Shown here piece after piece: positions 37,127 to 48,792 of a DNA stretch of 64,000 nt; within the stretch, counting starts at the first letter, position 1, and every line of letters starts with the position of its first letter. The translations under genes and the position numbers were made by a program. Source of the DNA: Camillea tinctor (Eukaryota > Ascomycota > Sordariomycetes > Xylariales > Xylariaceae); assembly GCA_022578605.1 (NCBI GenBank), contig MU394093.1, positions 124,001 to 188,000 of the forward strand. The letters run 5' to 3'. The notes under the pieces were generated by a model. That model worked only from the letters and a program-made list of their open reading frames with translations, had not been told where the DNA came from and ran no database searches.

Positions 37127-37336
37127 AGGGGGGGGGGGGGGGGGGGGGGGGGGGCGGGGGCGGGCGGGGCGGGGGGGGGGGCGCGGCGGGGGGTGGGGGG
37201 TCNNNNNNNNNNAATAACCGCTTGGTTTTGGATAATTGCCGTAAAATTGGGCGTTTGTCTGCCTATTTTTGGGTGTTATAAAAATTTTGGGGGATAAAGG
37301 GTTTCCAAACAAACCAACCCCCCCCCCCCCCCCCCC
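37127..37336. other. Scaffold gap with poly-G / poly-C edges
   Basis: Ten N bases at 37203-37212. A G-rich run (about 37130-37200) lies on the left. On the right, about 100 bp of sequence is a degraded copy of what precedes the G run, then poly-C and poly-A. It mirrors the first gap in orientation. This is an assembly artefact, and lengths here should not be trusted. Confidence 0.9.
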
Positions 37337-40300
37337 AAAAAAAAAAAAACCCCTAGGAAGTAAGACAATTCTTTCTCCACGGATCGAGAATCGCACATCA
37401 TCGGGATTAAACTCGTGGTCTGGGCGGATTCGGGTCCATAAGTCGTGGGCTAGTTTGATAGAACCCCAGAATTCTTTTGATCCTCATTCTACAGACTTGT
37501 CTCGAGAGCGAGTAGGCTATCAACTGCCTACGGTTACTTACATATCACCGGCGAAGGCTTTGTGTGATGGCATATTGGAGAAAGACAGTAAGTAGTGGCA
37601 ATCATTTGTTCCTCTCTTTTGCAATGTCATGTTGTGGCATTAAGAGTGGCAATATAGGATAGCACGGCAAGGGAGAACGAGGGGGAAACTAAAGGCGCAC
37701 CACTGATGAGTTGGCAGTGACTTCTCTCTCTATCTATCTCTCGTTAACGAGTCAGAAATCAACATCATCTTAGCGGCCGTTGCATGTTGATGTTGTAGGG
37801 TGGGGGTAAGAGAAAAAGAGACAAGAAGAAAGAAAGACATTAAAAGGGGGATGGATACCACTACACTAGTCAGGAACCGAAATCCCAAGAGGGTAAAGAC
37901 GGCGAAAGAGAGAGGCGAGGCTTAGCTTGGGAGATGCAAGGTACACAACTATGCACCCGCACTGAGCTGGCATAGCCCATACCAACCAGCAGGGGTGATG
38001 AAACCTAGGGTAGATTGTCGATTGATCCTTAGATCCTTATTGATCCTTAAGGGTTGTCTTTGGGCGTTGGACTGAATTGTAGTGTTGTAGTGTATAAGCA
38101 TGCAAGTAAGAGTCTAGTAAGAGTCTCGACCCAGGAAATGTCTTCAAATTCTTGCCTCTTTGAGGCTCGTGGGCTAACTAGGTAGCCCAAGACATTGGGT
38201 AGTCTAGATCGCTTACAACAAAAACACCAAGCTAGCTGGTGTTAGATGAATGAATAAATGAATGGATATTGATATTTTGTCTTTCTCTTCTTTAATTGAG
38301 AGCGAGTCGCGAAGGTAACTCTAATATTATAAGCGCGCGCGCGTCTAATAGACATGAAAGAGATGAAAAAAACCCCGATTTCCAGTAGTTGTGGAAGCGA
38401 AGATTTTACTAATGCAGTATAGCTCAAAGACCAAGCGTTATTTTGAGAGTATCGTCAAAGAGGTTTTCATTTTTGTTGGCGCGTATTGCATTGCATTGCG
38501 CTTAACGACTTATTAAGCGCGGTTCCCAGACTCAACTCAAGTCTAAATATCGTGGAATCGAGCCGGAGTTGGTTGTGTGGAATGAGGAATTGAGTAAGGA
38601 GAGCCTCACACACACTTAACCTACCTATTACCGGTACTCACTTACCCCCTTCTTAACATTTCGCTGTAAATAGTTTAGGGGGCATATTTTCATGATGAGA
38701 TTCCAAATTCCAAGTACTTTGCCGAGCTAAATAGGTAGGTAGGTAACTCATCGGTTTGAGTGAGTGAGAATGAACTATTTAGTATTCGATGCCCAAGAAG
38801 AGAGGCATTATCGGGGGGTTTCTCCTCTTCACACATACCTACGCACTACATTCAATATTGTCACATATATGCCCTAATTTTTAGTTATTCTTGGATCCTA
38901 GTCGTTGATAGAGTCTCGGCATTCTTTGGATCGTCAACTAATTGGCTCTTTTATGCAAAACTGATGTGCGCCATGCAAGTGTTCGATTTAGCTGGACCTT
39001 TCCCGTCCACTCAACCCAAGCCACGGCCCACATCGGAGGAGCAAGGGGGTAGATTGACCCCTTGCTTCGCTTCGTGATGGCTGAACCAATGAAAGTTATA
39101 AAGTGCCTTCTCACCACTTGATAATGAGGCGACTTAAGTATATAGGTAATATGTGTTTCTCTGATAAGCACCTCACTTACTTCACGTACATCTATGCAAT
39201 GTAATGTAGTCAAGCTGAGTAGGAATTAGGTGCTTCACGATTTGATAAACGAGAGAGTGCGCATAAACAAATCACATAGAATTCGGACGAACCCGTAGAG
39301 TGATCCAGGGGTCTCGTTTCAAGTTTACACGCCGCTTTTTCTCTCCCGGACACGGGTTCCCTCTTCGGTATCGTGATGAGACCGCAGCCAGAGACGATTT
39401 CTTTTTTCTTTTCTTTTTTCTTTTTCCTTCGCAGTCATTCTCATCCTCCCCTGTTTATCTATAAGCATAGACAACTCGATAACGCGAGGTGGTTATCCGT
39501 AAAGCAAAAATCTGACTTGATGGCCACGTTGCTATGCATATTCGGTGTGGAACGTATGTAGTGGAAGATAACTACCTACCTATCTTGATTATACTCGATT
39601 CCCTATTTGACACCTATTCATTGGGGATTTTTGAAGTAGGGTAGTGCAGGACAAGACAGGTCAGGGCAGGTCAGAGAAAGAGACTGCGCATCTCTGCGGT
39701 CATCCCCTTTCTCACTACTAATAACACATCCTTCATCGCAACCTTTTGTACTTTTACCAAGGTCGCATTTTTGAATGTCGTGAGATCCTAAATTTTCTAG
39801 AGAAAAGAAGTCATCATGAATGGTCTGAGAATATATTCACAACTCCATTTCGCCCCCAATTTAAGATGTGGCCTACGAAAGAGATGTGATGGCCCCTGAA
39901 AATAGTGTACACTGCAATACTCCCAAAACTATCCAACGAACTCTGTGTGCGGGAATTTTGTAGGTCTCCTGGTTCCCCCCCTGTCTGCACCCAGTTTATC
40001 TCGACGATCCGTTGGCCTGGACTTGGTGTTAGGTTGTCGATCTGCATCGGACAGACCTGCTTATCGACCTCCGAGCAAGATCTATTCTTCATTCCCGCCG
40101 GTTTGGTCGTCGTTAACCTTGTTTTAATAGTGTAGATCGGTTTCCTCCGCCACCTTACTTTGCCGGTCATACATCTATATCGGTTCTTGATTTTCTATGG
40201 TCTACCTTGGCAGCTGGGTCGTTGCATTGTTCCGGCACGGGGTAGCCACATGAATTAGGCCTCCTAAGGGCCCGATTTCGCAGCCTTACGATCTAGGATT

Positions 40301-42812
40301 GATATGAGGGGGCATGAACTTCCGATGAGAAGTAGTTCATAGAGAGTTGCTTGCAATGTGGCGTCGTCGGTTGCTTGCTTCTACGGCTACTAGAGCCCAG
40401 CCGGAGTCCAGACGAGGGCTTCCGGTTTTCCGCACAATCACATGGGTCGGAATTGGCGCGCTGACTCACTTCTCCTTCATCGGTGGGTTCTAGCTTCCAA
40501 AGGTCTTCCGATTTGCCTCGCCAGAATGTGCACTTGTTAGTCATGGTTGCGGTGAGTCTTAAGTCTAGGCGATCTGACCACATACTACATACCCCCTCGC
40601 ACTTTTAGTTGGCTCTCGCGTGCTCAGGTTCCAAGATACGACATGACTAGGTATGCATGTAGGGAAATGGTATAGAGAAGCGGGGGCATTGGACAACGTG
40701 GCGATATATTAACCGCTTCATCGGCTATGTTTTTATGTCAAACATTCGATACCTTCTAGGCTGTAGATGTTGCGTGAAGGAAGATATTGGACCGAGAGAG
40801 TATCCGCGACGGGACTGTCGTTGGGCATATGAACAAGTTTGCCATTTTCATCCCCTCTTGTTACATACAGACCTAGGTTAGGCTAGGTTATGTGGTTGTT
40901 GGTCACATCTCCTCAACCGACATGTCGTTTAATATAGCCGACCACATGGCGAAATAACAAGAGCCTACAGTTATTGTATCACCCCAAGCTAAACAGTATC
41001 AACAAGCCATCCATGTCTATATGTAAAGGCTCCCAAAACGGTAGTTTGCTATGCATATCTCTGTATGGATACAACATATTCCTTAAAGATATATGGAAAA
41101 GGTGGTCTTGTGCTATGCCTAGGTCTCGATATCTGTTGGTGCGCTCTTGGTGAACATATTAGTCTCCAATCGATAGTTATTTGATTTACACTACATATGC
41201 TATGTTGCTCGGTACACCCGGCAATCAAATATGATTGTTACTTGAGTATATTCGTTCTTTGGATGGGAGATGTGGCCATTCCTCTGAGCATGAAAGAGAG
41301 TAATTTACAATAATCATGTACGCCTAGGATGGGCACAACCTATTCCTATGACTCCAAAATTACCTTCGTGCGAGTTGAAGCAATAATTAGTGCGAGCAAT
41401 GATGCTCCAGGTTATCTTCGTAGCCTGTTTTTGTTTGTGCTCATGGTGGACGATACTTTTTCGTGCAAATCACGTTGCATCGTGGTGCAGATAGTGCATG
41501 CCATACGCAAATACGAACCAATAGGAGTATGTGTGTATATTTTGTAAGACAACCGATGACCGAGTATTGCGCAGGCGAGACTTTATAGAATGCCCTATTC
41601 AAGGATGTAAATACCTTTAATATATAATATCTATCATTACCTATGTAGTTAGGAAGGATGGCTACCTAGATTACAGTAGTTTTCGGAAAAGAATTAAACC
41701 CTTACCTATATGTTGAAAATTCTGTCTTTCGATTCCTGGGTATTAAGTCTACTATATGGCATACATTCTTAATTTCAAGAGAAATATTTGTCTATGCTAA
41801 ATGATATGTTACTCTCTATATGTTACTAGTAAATCTCACTCCGAAAGGTTTCGCGATATTTAATACTGAGCAATATAGATACACCTTTAAATGTCTCATA
41901 GAATGATTACTGGTAACAAGAGCTGGGAGAAGATTTTATAACATCCAGAAGAGCAATCGATATGAGAACATAGCTCTCGAATGTTTCGTAATTATGGAGA
42001 ATAATTATAGTCTATGTAAATATTTATCAGCCTTTTCATTCTCACCAACGAGGGATATAGTGTGGCAGAATACTTTACCACAACCGACATACAATTGGAA
42101 ATCCGTACTTTTCAACGGTCCCAAGATGGGGTTATAACACCCGACTATACATTTAGAAAAGTGAGATAGTCGTTTAAAAATGCTCTACTATCATTTTTGT
42201 AAAGGAAATGTCATACCATTCTGAACTTTGGCATGGGGCAGATCGACCAAAGGGGCTACAAGCTTGACAAGAAGGGGTAAATGTAGAAAAGAGACACGAG
42301 TGCATATTGTCTGACCATCTTCAAGAAGGCACTTTATGAATTGCTTCTTGATTTATATCTCATGGAAATATTTATTATGCCGTTTTTTAAATACTACGTA
42401 GCAGATAATGGCATAAATATAACATATCCCTTTATGGGCCTCACCGTGATTTACATGAGCACCTACTTGCTACTCGAAATGTAGGCAATGTGGTAGGCAT
42501 GGTTATAAATGGTTATCATAGTTTCGATGCATTAATGAGGTCTTTTAACTACAGAAACGTGTATCTGATATGACATCCCTAATGGACAAAGTCGTTTAGT
42601 ATAGGACGCCACTGGTCATACGATGACTATCCATTGGACTAGGCATTCGCAAGTTAATACGTAGATAGAGGGTCTATGATCCAGTAAATGGGGTTATATA
42701 GTGCCATAGATGAATGAATAGGTATCTACTTAGCTATGAGCCAAACCAGCTAGAGCTTCGAAACAGGTGTAGGGTGATGAACTGGAGATAGAGGGGACCC
42801 CCTACCAACAGT

Positions 42813-43045
42813 TGTATGAGGCTGTGAGGAACTAGGGACTATAGTCCCTGGTCTACGACACCCAACCTTCATACTGTTTATTTGTAATAGAGTTATATAG
42901 AGAATCCAAAAGCAAAGGAATATATTGATCTATAGTAAGTAGTAACGCCGACGTGCCATAAAAAAGAGAAAGAAACTATCGCGAACTTGTAATGCAATGT
43001 GAGCTATATACACAGAAATGTGGTCCCTAGTTCCCCTAGTCCCCA
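42813..43045. mobile_element. Candidate small inverted-repeat element
   Basis: Flanked by the direct repeat CAACAGT (42806-42812 and 43046-43052). The ends carry an inverted repeat whose best-matching core is GGAACTAGGGAC on the left and GTCCCTAGTTCC on the right, with weaker pairing outward. It also holds a perfect 16-bp palindrome (42834-42849). Size and layout fit a non-autonomous DNA transposon, but end similarity is modest, so this is tentative. Confidence 0.3.
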
Positions 43046-43677
43046 CAACAGTGATACATATAATGAATATGCAAAGGTTTTAATAATCAGGAGGTAGTTA
43101 AATAGAGTCTGTTATTGCACACTTGCAATAGTTCCCCTTAAAATGCTAAAAATTGCCATGACATATCTTTCATCGCGATAATTATAATTGAATTTACTCA
43201 CAAGGCCGCTATGCTGTTGGCCTTGGCCACAAGAGGGTTTGAATATATTCTGATACTAACATAGTTCCAGAAGGCACAAGAACCACAAAAGCGTGAGGTA
43301 AGTGACTGGATTGCCGTTCCCTCTATAATATACATCACTTTATATTATATGCCCCATGTGCATTATAAATTCTGTTTCAATGATCTGGCTCCATACACAA
43401 ACTGTTACTATCGGAATCTATATTTTATATCCCATCTTCCTCTTAGAAACTGATGATGAAGCAGTGCTACTAAGTCGAGACGGTATAAAGCTCAGTCGAG
43501 AAGACAATCAATGTTGTTGGTAGATAACAAATTCAAATTATTTACCTAGGCAGGTAGCTTGACATAAATTTGAACACGTTATTTCTGCATGAACAGGTTG
43601 CTATTTACTAGGGGAGATTATTCTAATGAACATAGTAAGCTAGAGCTATCAGATCACCCTTTACATCGTTAAACAGG

Positions 43678-43800
43678 TGTTACGCCCCAGCTAAGGGGGT
43701 GACTATATAATACAGAATTGGGACTCAATGACCTCTTGGTCATTGAGAGAACCTTTTGGTCTGATTATACAATGGGTTGCCTAACACTCAATTCGTAATA
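43678..43800 (+). mobile_element. Probable solo LTR (123 bp)
   Basis: Bounded by an exact 5-bp direct repeat ACAGG (43673-43677 and 43801-43805). It starts TGTTACGCCCC, a common beginning for fungal retrotransposon LTRs, and ends CGTAATA, which mirrors the start except for one base that would turn the usual terminal CA into TA. Inside are a TATA-like CTATATAATA and a perfect 10-bp-stem hairpin (43724-43747). No reverse transcriptase or second LTR is present nearby, so it is read as the scar of LTR recombination. Confidence 0.55.
43724..43747. repeat. Perfect hairpin inside the solo LTR
   Basis: CTCAATGACC and GGTCATTGAG pair fully around the loop TCTT. Within an LTR this could be part of the transcript terminus; that role is inferred. 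Confidence 0.7.
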
Positions 43801-44888
43801 ACAGGCAGGTAAATAAATATATATTTCAACACAAAACGACCATATACTAACCGACACCGCTGGGTATATAATCCGCCACATTGAATGACTGCGATATGGG
43901 GACGATGCTATGAGTGAGTATGAAGAGTTCTATACACGAGCAAGACTACTCCTGAGTTGAACACTAGGCAAGGTTACCTAGGTCAGGTAGTTATTGGGTT
44001 GGAAGCCGTAACTATACGACCTATTTGACATCCTATAGACAAACTTAATCCAGACTTCTCCTTCAAAGTCCTGACGTGTCTGCATCATAATAGGTTTGGC
44101 GGGAGCTGGCGAATTGCGGAATATATCTACCGAATATTCTTGTCGTGAAGCATGACTGCATAAGTCCCCATAATATTCTGATAACTGAGGTCCGAACCCA
44201 AAAGATGTGAGGCAAACTGAGGGAACATAATCTCATTCTAATGTAACTTGTTCCAGGCTGGAGAGGGAAAAAGGAAAAGGGGTAGCATTTCATAGCTTTT
44301 TTTTAATTTATTCACTGGACTTGTCATGTTCGAAGCCTCCATTCTGCCAAGTTACAATCGTAAATGGACCAAAGGGGGGGAACAGATCATACGCAGTCAA
44401 TATAAATTAGCAAAGGTATTCCATGCATAGAGAGGACATAACAGGGGAGACACTCCTTCTATCTCCTTCAATTGATGCTTATGGTCTGTTTCTTTCCTCT
44501 TTTTTTTTGGCCCCCACGATGACTGATCACTTCGTTCTTCGTCGCATTTCCAACCTATCGTCTTCGTGCCCGCATCATCTCACCCGATCCGATTAAGTAC
44601 CTAGCCCCAGCCTTACCTACTTGCTACTAGCCAGAAAACGAGCAATTGACCTGTGGCGTCCATCCAGAAACCTCGCGGAAGATGCCATCGCGACGCTAGC
44701 ATGCCGTTTTGCCCGTTAATTTAGAGATAGCGGTTCAGCTTGTGGGACTTTGTAATCCTGAAAACTCCATTTCTAAGAACTGAACTGAATACTCGTCACT
44801 GTTTGGTATAGGCAGCTGAACGAAGAGCTTATGATAGTGGGCGGGCTGATGGTAGGCCAAGGAACGAAGGAATATCTATCTGATATAG

Positions 44889-44889
44889 T

Positions 44890-44936
<47 letters not shown>

Positions 44937-44937
44937 A
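44889..44937 (+). repeat. (AT)n(GT)n compound microsatellite
   Basis: About eleven AT units followed directly by about twelve GT units in the upstream region of the calpain gene. Confidence 0.9.
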
Positions 44938-45328
44938 GGCTATAGGAAACCACGCGTTTTCTTTAAATGCCACTCATCTCCTTACGCTTCTATATCCCAC
45001 GCTCCTCCATTTCTCCCCTCCTCTAGCCTATTGAATTTCTCTGGGCCATAGGTAGGACTTGCTTCACCTGCTTTTAGTCCCGCATAGCGTTACCCGACAG
45101 CGCCTTTCAATTTGAGCAAGCGACTGCCCGCTCGAGCAGGAATTGAGATCATACATCTTCCGCCTGTTAGGGCAAGACGTGTCGTCCTTTCTCTCCCCCA
45201 AAGGTCTACAATTGTTACCTTTTGAAGTGTCCTTTCCCTGGGAGACATTGTCCCGTTTGGTCTTTCTCTTTCGTGTTAATTGACCTGGTTACGATTTAAT
45301 ACGCTGCGTGTGTTTGAACTTGTTCATC

Positions 45329-48300
45329 ATGTCTACAATCCCCCCTCAACCACCTACGGAATCAGAGTATTACTCCCGAAGGGACGGAGAAGACCGTCCT
45401 ATTCCGCCCCCTATGGCACCCCCAGCGCACCGGGCCAAGAAGAAGCAGGCTCCCCAGGAGGCCATTGATGAATTCTGGAGCAAGTTCACAACGAAGACCC
45501 CTGGGAAAGGTTGGTGATGCTTTTTTCAATCCCTCCACAAATAGAGTGATGGTCCTTGATGACTGACGTGTAGTCTGCTTGTTCTTCAGCCACCACCGTC
45601 ATCCCTCACAATGAATATGCCGAGAAGGCAGCGAGGCGGTCGAATAAAGCCGTTGAAACTTTGACGCAATCCTCATACGAGGAAGCGGCCGCTGTGTGCC
45701 GAGCAAAGGTGGACAAGATCGTGAAGGAGTGCCGGCGTGTCAACCAGAAGTACCGGGACCCGCACTTCGACCTCGAGTTAGACCTGAAATGGGGCGGGCG
45801 TGACACACTTGAGTCTCTCTGCAACACTAAAGAGACGCCCGCGTCGACATTTAAGCCTAAAAGCGTCAAGCGTGTGGTTGACATATTCGATAAACCTAAG
45901 TTCTACATCGATGGTCCGTCCGCCAATGACGTGCGTCAGGGCCGCGACGGCGACTGCTGGCTGCTCGCTGCCCTGTGTACGCTAAGCAACAAACCGAGTC
46001 TGATTGAGCGAGTGTGCGTCGCGCGCGATGAGCAGGTCGGCGTCTACGGCTTCGTCTTCCACCGCGATGGCGAGTGGATCTCCGAGATCATCGATGACAA
46101 GCTGTTCCTAACCAAGCCCGACTTCGATGAGAGCTTTCTTGAGCGCATGTTATGGGAGGATCGCGAGCGCGTCAACTCGGAGGAGCAATACCGCAAGGCA
46201 TACCAGAGCGGCTCGGGCGCCTTGTATTTTGCCCAGTGCGAGCACGCCGACGAGACCTGGCTGCCCCTGCTCGAGAAGGCCTACGCCAAAGCCCACGGTG
46301 ACTATGCTGCCATTGAGGGTGGCTTTACTGGCGAGGGCATCGAGGATCTTACTGGCGGCGTGACGACCGAGCTGTACACGACGGATATCCTCGACAAGGA
46401 GTACTTCTGGCGGGAGGAGCTGATGAAAGTGAACGACGAGTTCCTCTTCGGATGCTCAACCGGCATGTGGGGTGGTACGTGTTGGGGGGAGCGAAAAGGG
46501 ATCGTCGAACTGCATGCATATTCTGTGATGCGAGCGGTCGAGCTGGACGGCCAGCGCCTAGTTCTCCTGAAAAACCCCTGGGGAAAAGGGGAGTGGAAAG
46601 GTGCATGGAGTGACGGCTCGAAAGAGTGGACTGCAGATTGGCTGCTCAAGCTTAACCATCGCTTCGGTGATGACGGCAACTTCTGGATCTCCTACGACGA
46701 TCTCCTCCGCAAATACCAGGCCTTCGACCGCACCCGGCTCTTCGGGCCTGAGTGGAAAGTGGCCTCCCTCTGGACGACATTCTCGGTCCCTTGGACGCTT
46801 GACTACCATGACACGTACTTTACCTTCACGCTGGCTAAGACTGGCCCCGTCGTCATTGTTCTTTCCCAGTTGGATGATCGGTACTATCGTGGTTTGGAAG
46901 GCCAGTACCAGTTTGAGCTGAACTTTCGACTGCACAAAAAAGGACAAGAGGGCTATGTCGTCCGTAGCATCAGCCCCTACTGCCAGAACCGGTCCGTCAA
47001 TGTCGAGCTCAAGTTGGAGGCAGGCGACTACGTCGTCCTACTGAAGGTCAACGCGACCCGGAATCTGGAAATCCTGCCGATAGAAGAGGTTATCCGCAAC
47101 AACGCCCGGCAACGCCGAGACAAGCTCGTAGCTGTAGGTATGTCGTACGACCTGGCGCACAGCAAAGGAAAGGTGATAGAGACACCAGAGGAGAAGCAGG
47201 CCAAGAAGGATGCCGAAAAGCGCAAGAAAGATAAGGAGCGGGAAGAGTTCCGTAAGCAGATTATGGACGATCGCCGCGCGGAGCACGACCGCATCGTGAA
47301 GGACCGCAAGAAGCGCAAGGAAAGGCGGGCTAAGGCCAAGTCTAAGGAGCGGGCCAGGAAAGCAAAGAAGGCGGCTAAGGCGAAGGCGAAGGAGGAAGCT
47401 AAGAGGAAAAGGAGAGAGGACGCCAGCGCAGGAGAGAAACACGTACAGATTATCTCGCCTCGTCAGACACCCGAGCCGGACACTGCGAGCAAGAATCTGC
47501 CATCTGAATTATCGGAAACCGATACAACTGTCAAGACACCACCCTCGACTGACTCCAACAAACCTACCGCCGTAGAAGCAGAGGTTTCCAAGGAGAAGGC
47601 TGCATCTGAGACTGAACCTAAGCATGAGAGGCTAGGAGATCTACCCTCTCCTTTTCCTCCCGTTGCTGATGCGCCCCCTACCACAGTCCTCACGCCCCCA
47701 TCTCCGAGCTTAGAAGCGGCCAAAAGCGAAGACTCGACCCATGCCGTCGCCGGGTCAGAGGGCAGGCCCCCTCCTAGTCGCGAGCTTTCCGAAGACGACT
47801 TTGACGATGAGGGTGATTCTGACGACTCCTCTGATGAAAGCGACATATCATCCGTATCCGAAATCAGCGACGGAGAGCTCGACATGGAACTCCGTCAGCG
47901 CGCACCTCCCCTTCCCAACAACGGCCTCCCCCCTCCACCGCGTGCAGAGGTTCCAGTCGGAGCAGCGGCCCAGGATTCGGAGGACGAATTCGAGAGCGAT
48001 CCTTGGAACGCAGTGGTTACGGTAGGGCTGCGGGTGTACTACAAGGTCTCATCGGAGGATCAGGAGAAGGATATAGTGAAGTTGAAAGTGGTGAGGCCGA
48101 GCGCATGGGCGAAGGAAGACGAAAATGAGCATGGCAGTGGTGAGGATGGGGAGGAGGAAGATAAAGATAAAAAGGAAGGGGAGGATGGAGCGGGCGGAGA
48201 AGGAAAAGAAGGAGAAGAAGGGGAGATGGACAAGAAGGCTAAGTCGTCGATGGGGCTTGATGTGGATGATAGCTCCAAGGACGCGACGCTCGAGGGCGAC

Positions 48301-48351
48301 AGGGAGCAGCGCAAGAAGAGCATACTCTCGCTGATACCGCCTCGGGATTGA
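45329..48351 (+). CDS. Calpain-like cysteine protease with charged C-terminal tail
   Basis: A 980-residue protein from two exons (45329-45509, 45590-48351). Residues 1-85 are Pro-rich and probably flexible. The papain-fold protease core spans about 140-450, with the complete triad: Cys183 in GRDGDCWLLAAL, His369 in ELHAYSVMRA and Asn389 in LLKNPWGKGEW. A beta-rich region to about 580 (LFGPEWKVASLWTTFSVPWTL and so on) fits the calpain beta-sandwich that follows the core. A very basic Lys/Arg/Glu stretch at about 600-690 is likely coiled coil or single helix, and the last 290 residues are Pro/Ser/Glu/Asp-rich and acidic. No EF-hands or MIT domain are visible, so this is not PalB/Rim13, the calpain of ambient-pH signalling. 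It belongs to another fungal calpain group of unknown substrate. With the triad intact it is expected to be active and Ca-regulated, in the cytosol or nucleus. Confidence 0.9.
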
Positions 48352-48792
48352 GTTTGAAAGGGAGATGGGGGAGAGGAAATGAAAGAATGATACTCGTGTA
48401 TAATTGCATACTCGACCTAGGAAAATAAGTGAGTATTAGTTTACTTGGTAGGATTAATAGTATGACTTCGATGGGGGAAAAGGGGGAGAGGGAGAAAAAG
48501 AATGAAGATCTCGCTTCCACTCTCTATTCAATTTTTTTTTTTTCAATTTCTTTTTCACTCCCCTGAGTGAAGGACAAACCTGCAACATTTGTTCAAACGG
48601 GTAGAGAAGGTAAGAGAATATCAGACAGAATAAAAAGGGGGTATCATCCTTTATCAACCAAAGCAGCCATTCTCCTAGAACTCCATTCGCCATTCCTCGA
48701 TCCTCGCTCCAAAACAGGGGGGAAGGGGGAATACAAATAACTCTATGTGTTCGTTGAAAATAAAGAAAAAGGAGGAAGAGATGATGAAGAAA
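48352..48792. other. Intergenic between convergent genes
   Basis: 441 bp of 3' flank between the calpain and FTA4 stop codons, with G/A-rich and T-rich runs. Nothing else is seen. Confidence 0.6.

Larger units (their letters stand above)
36327..45328. other. Gene-poor region (~9 kb) with gap, probable solo LTR, possible small element
   Basis: No supportable gene. The most protein-like frame is a 96-codon minus-strand one at 40293-40583, without domain or splice evidence. The region contains a second N-gap (37203-37212), a perfect short hairpin GCGCTTAA/TTAAGCGC near 38497-38519, a probable solo LTR at 43678-43800, a candidate inverted-repeat element at 42813-43045, and an AT/GT microsatellite at 44889-44937. 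The part from 41000 to 44300 is the most AT-rich, consistent with decayed repeat DNA. The last kilobase before 45328 is the calpain promoter. Confidence 0.55.

Noticed and set aside
38497..38519. Perfect 8-bp-stem hairpin GCGCTTAA...TTAAGCGC
   Set aside because: Too short and isolated to call an element or RNA, and no T-tract follows it.
38550..38580. tRNA B-box-like sequence on the minus strand
   Set aside because: No cloverleaf arms or A box at the right distance.
40293..40583. 96-codon minus-strand frame with balanced composition
   Set aside because: Starts with ATG and is not repetitive, but I recognise no motif and nothing next to it extends it. Kept only as a note.
47028..47885. Long opposite-strand frames inside the calpain gene
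   Set aside because: Shadows of the Lys/Arg/Glu- and Ser/Asp-rich coding strand.
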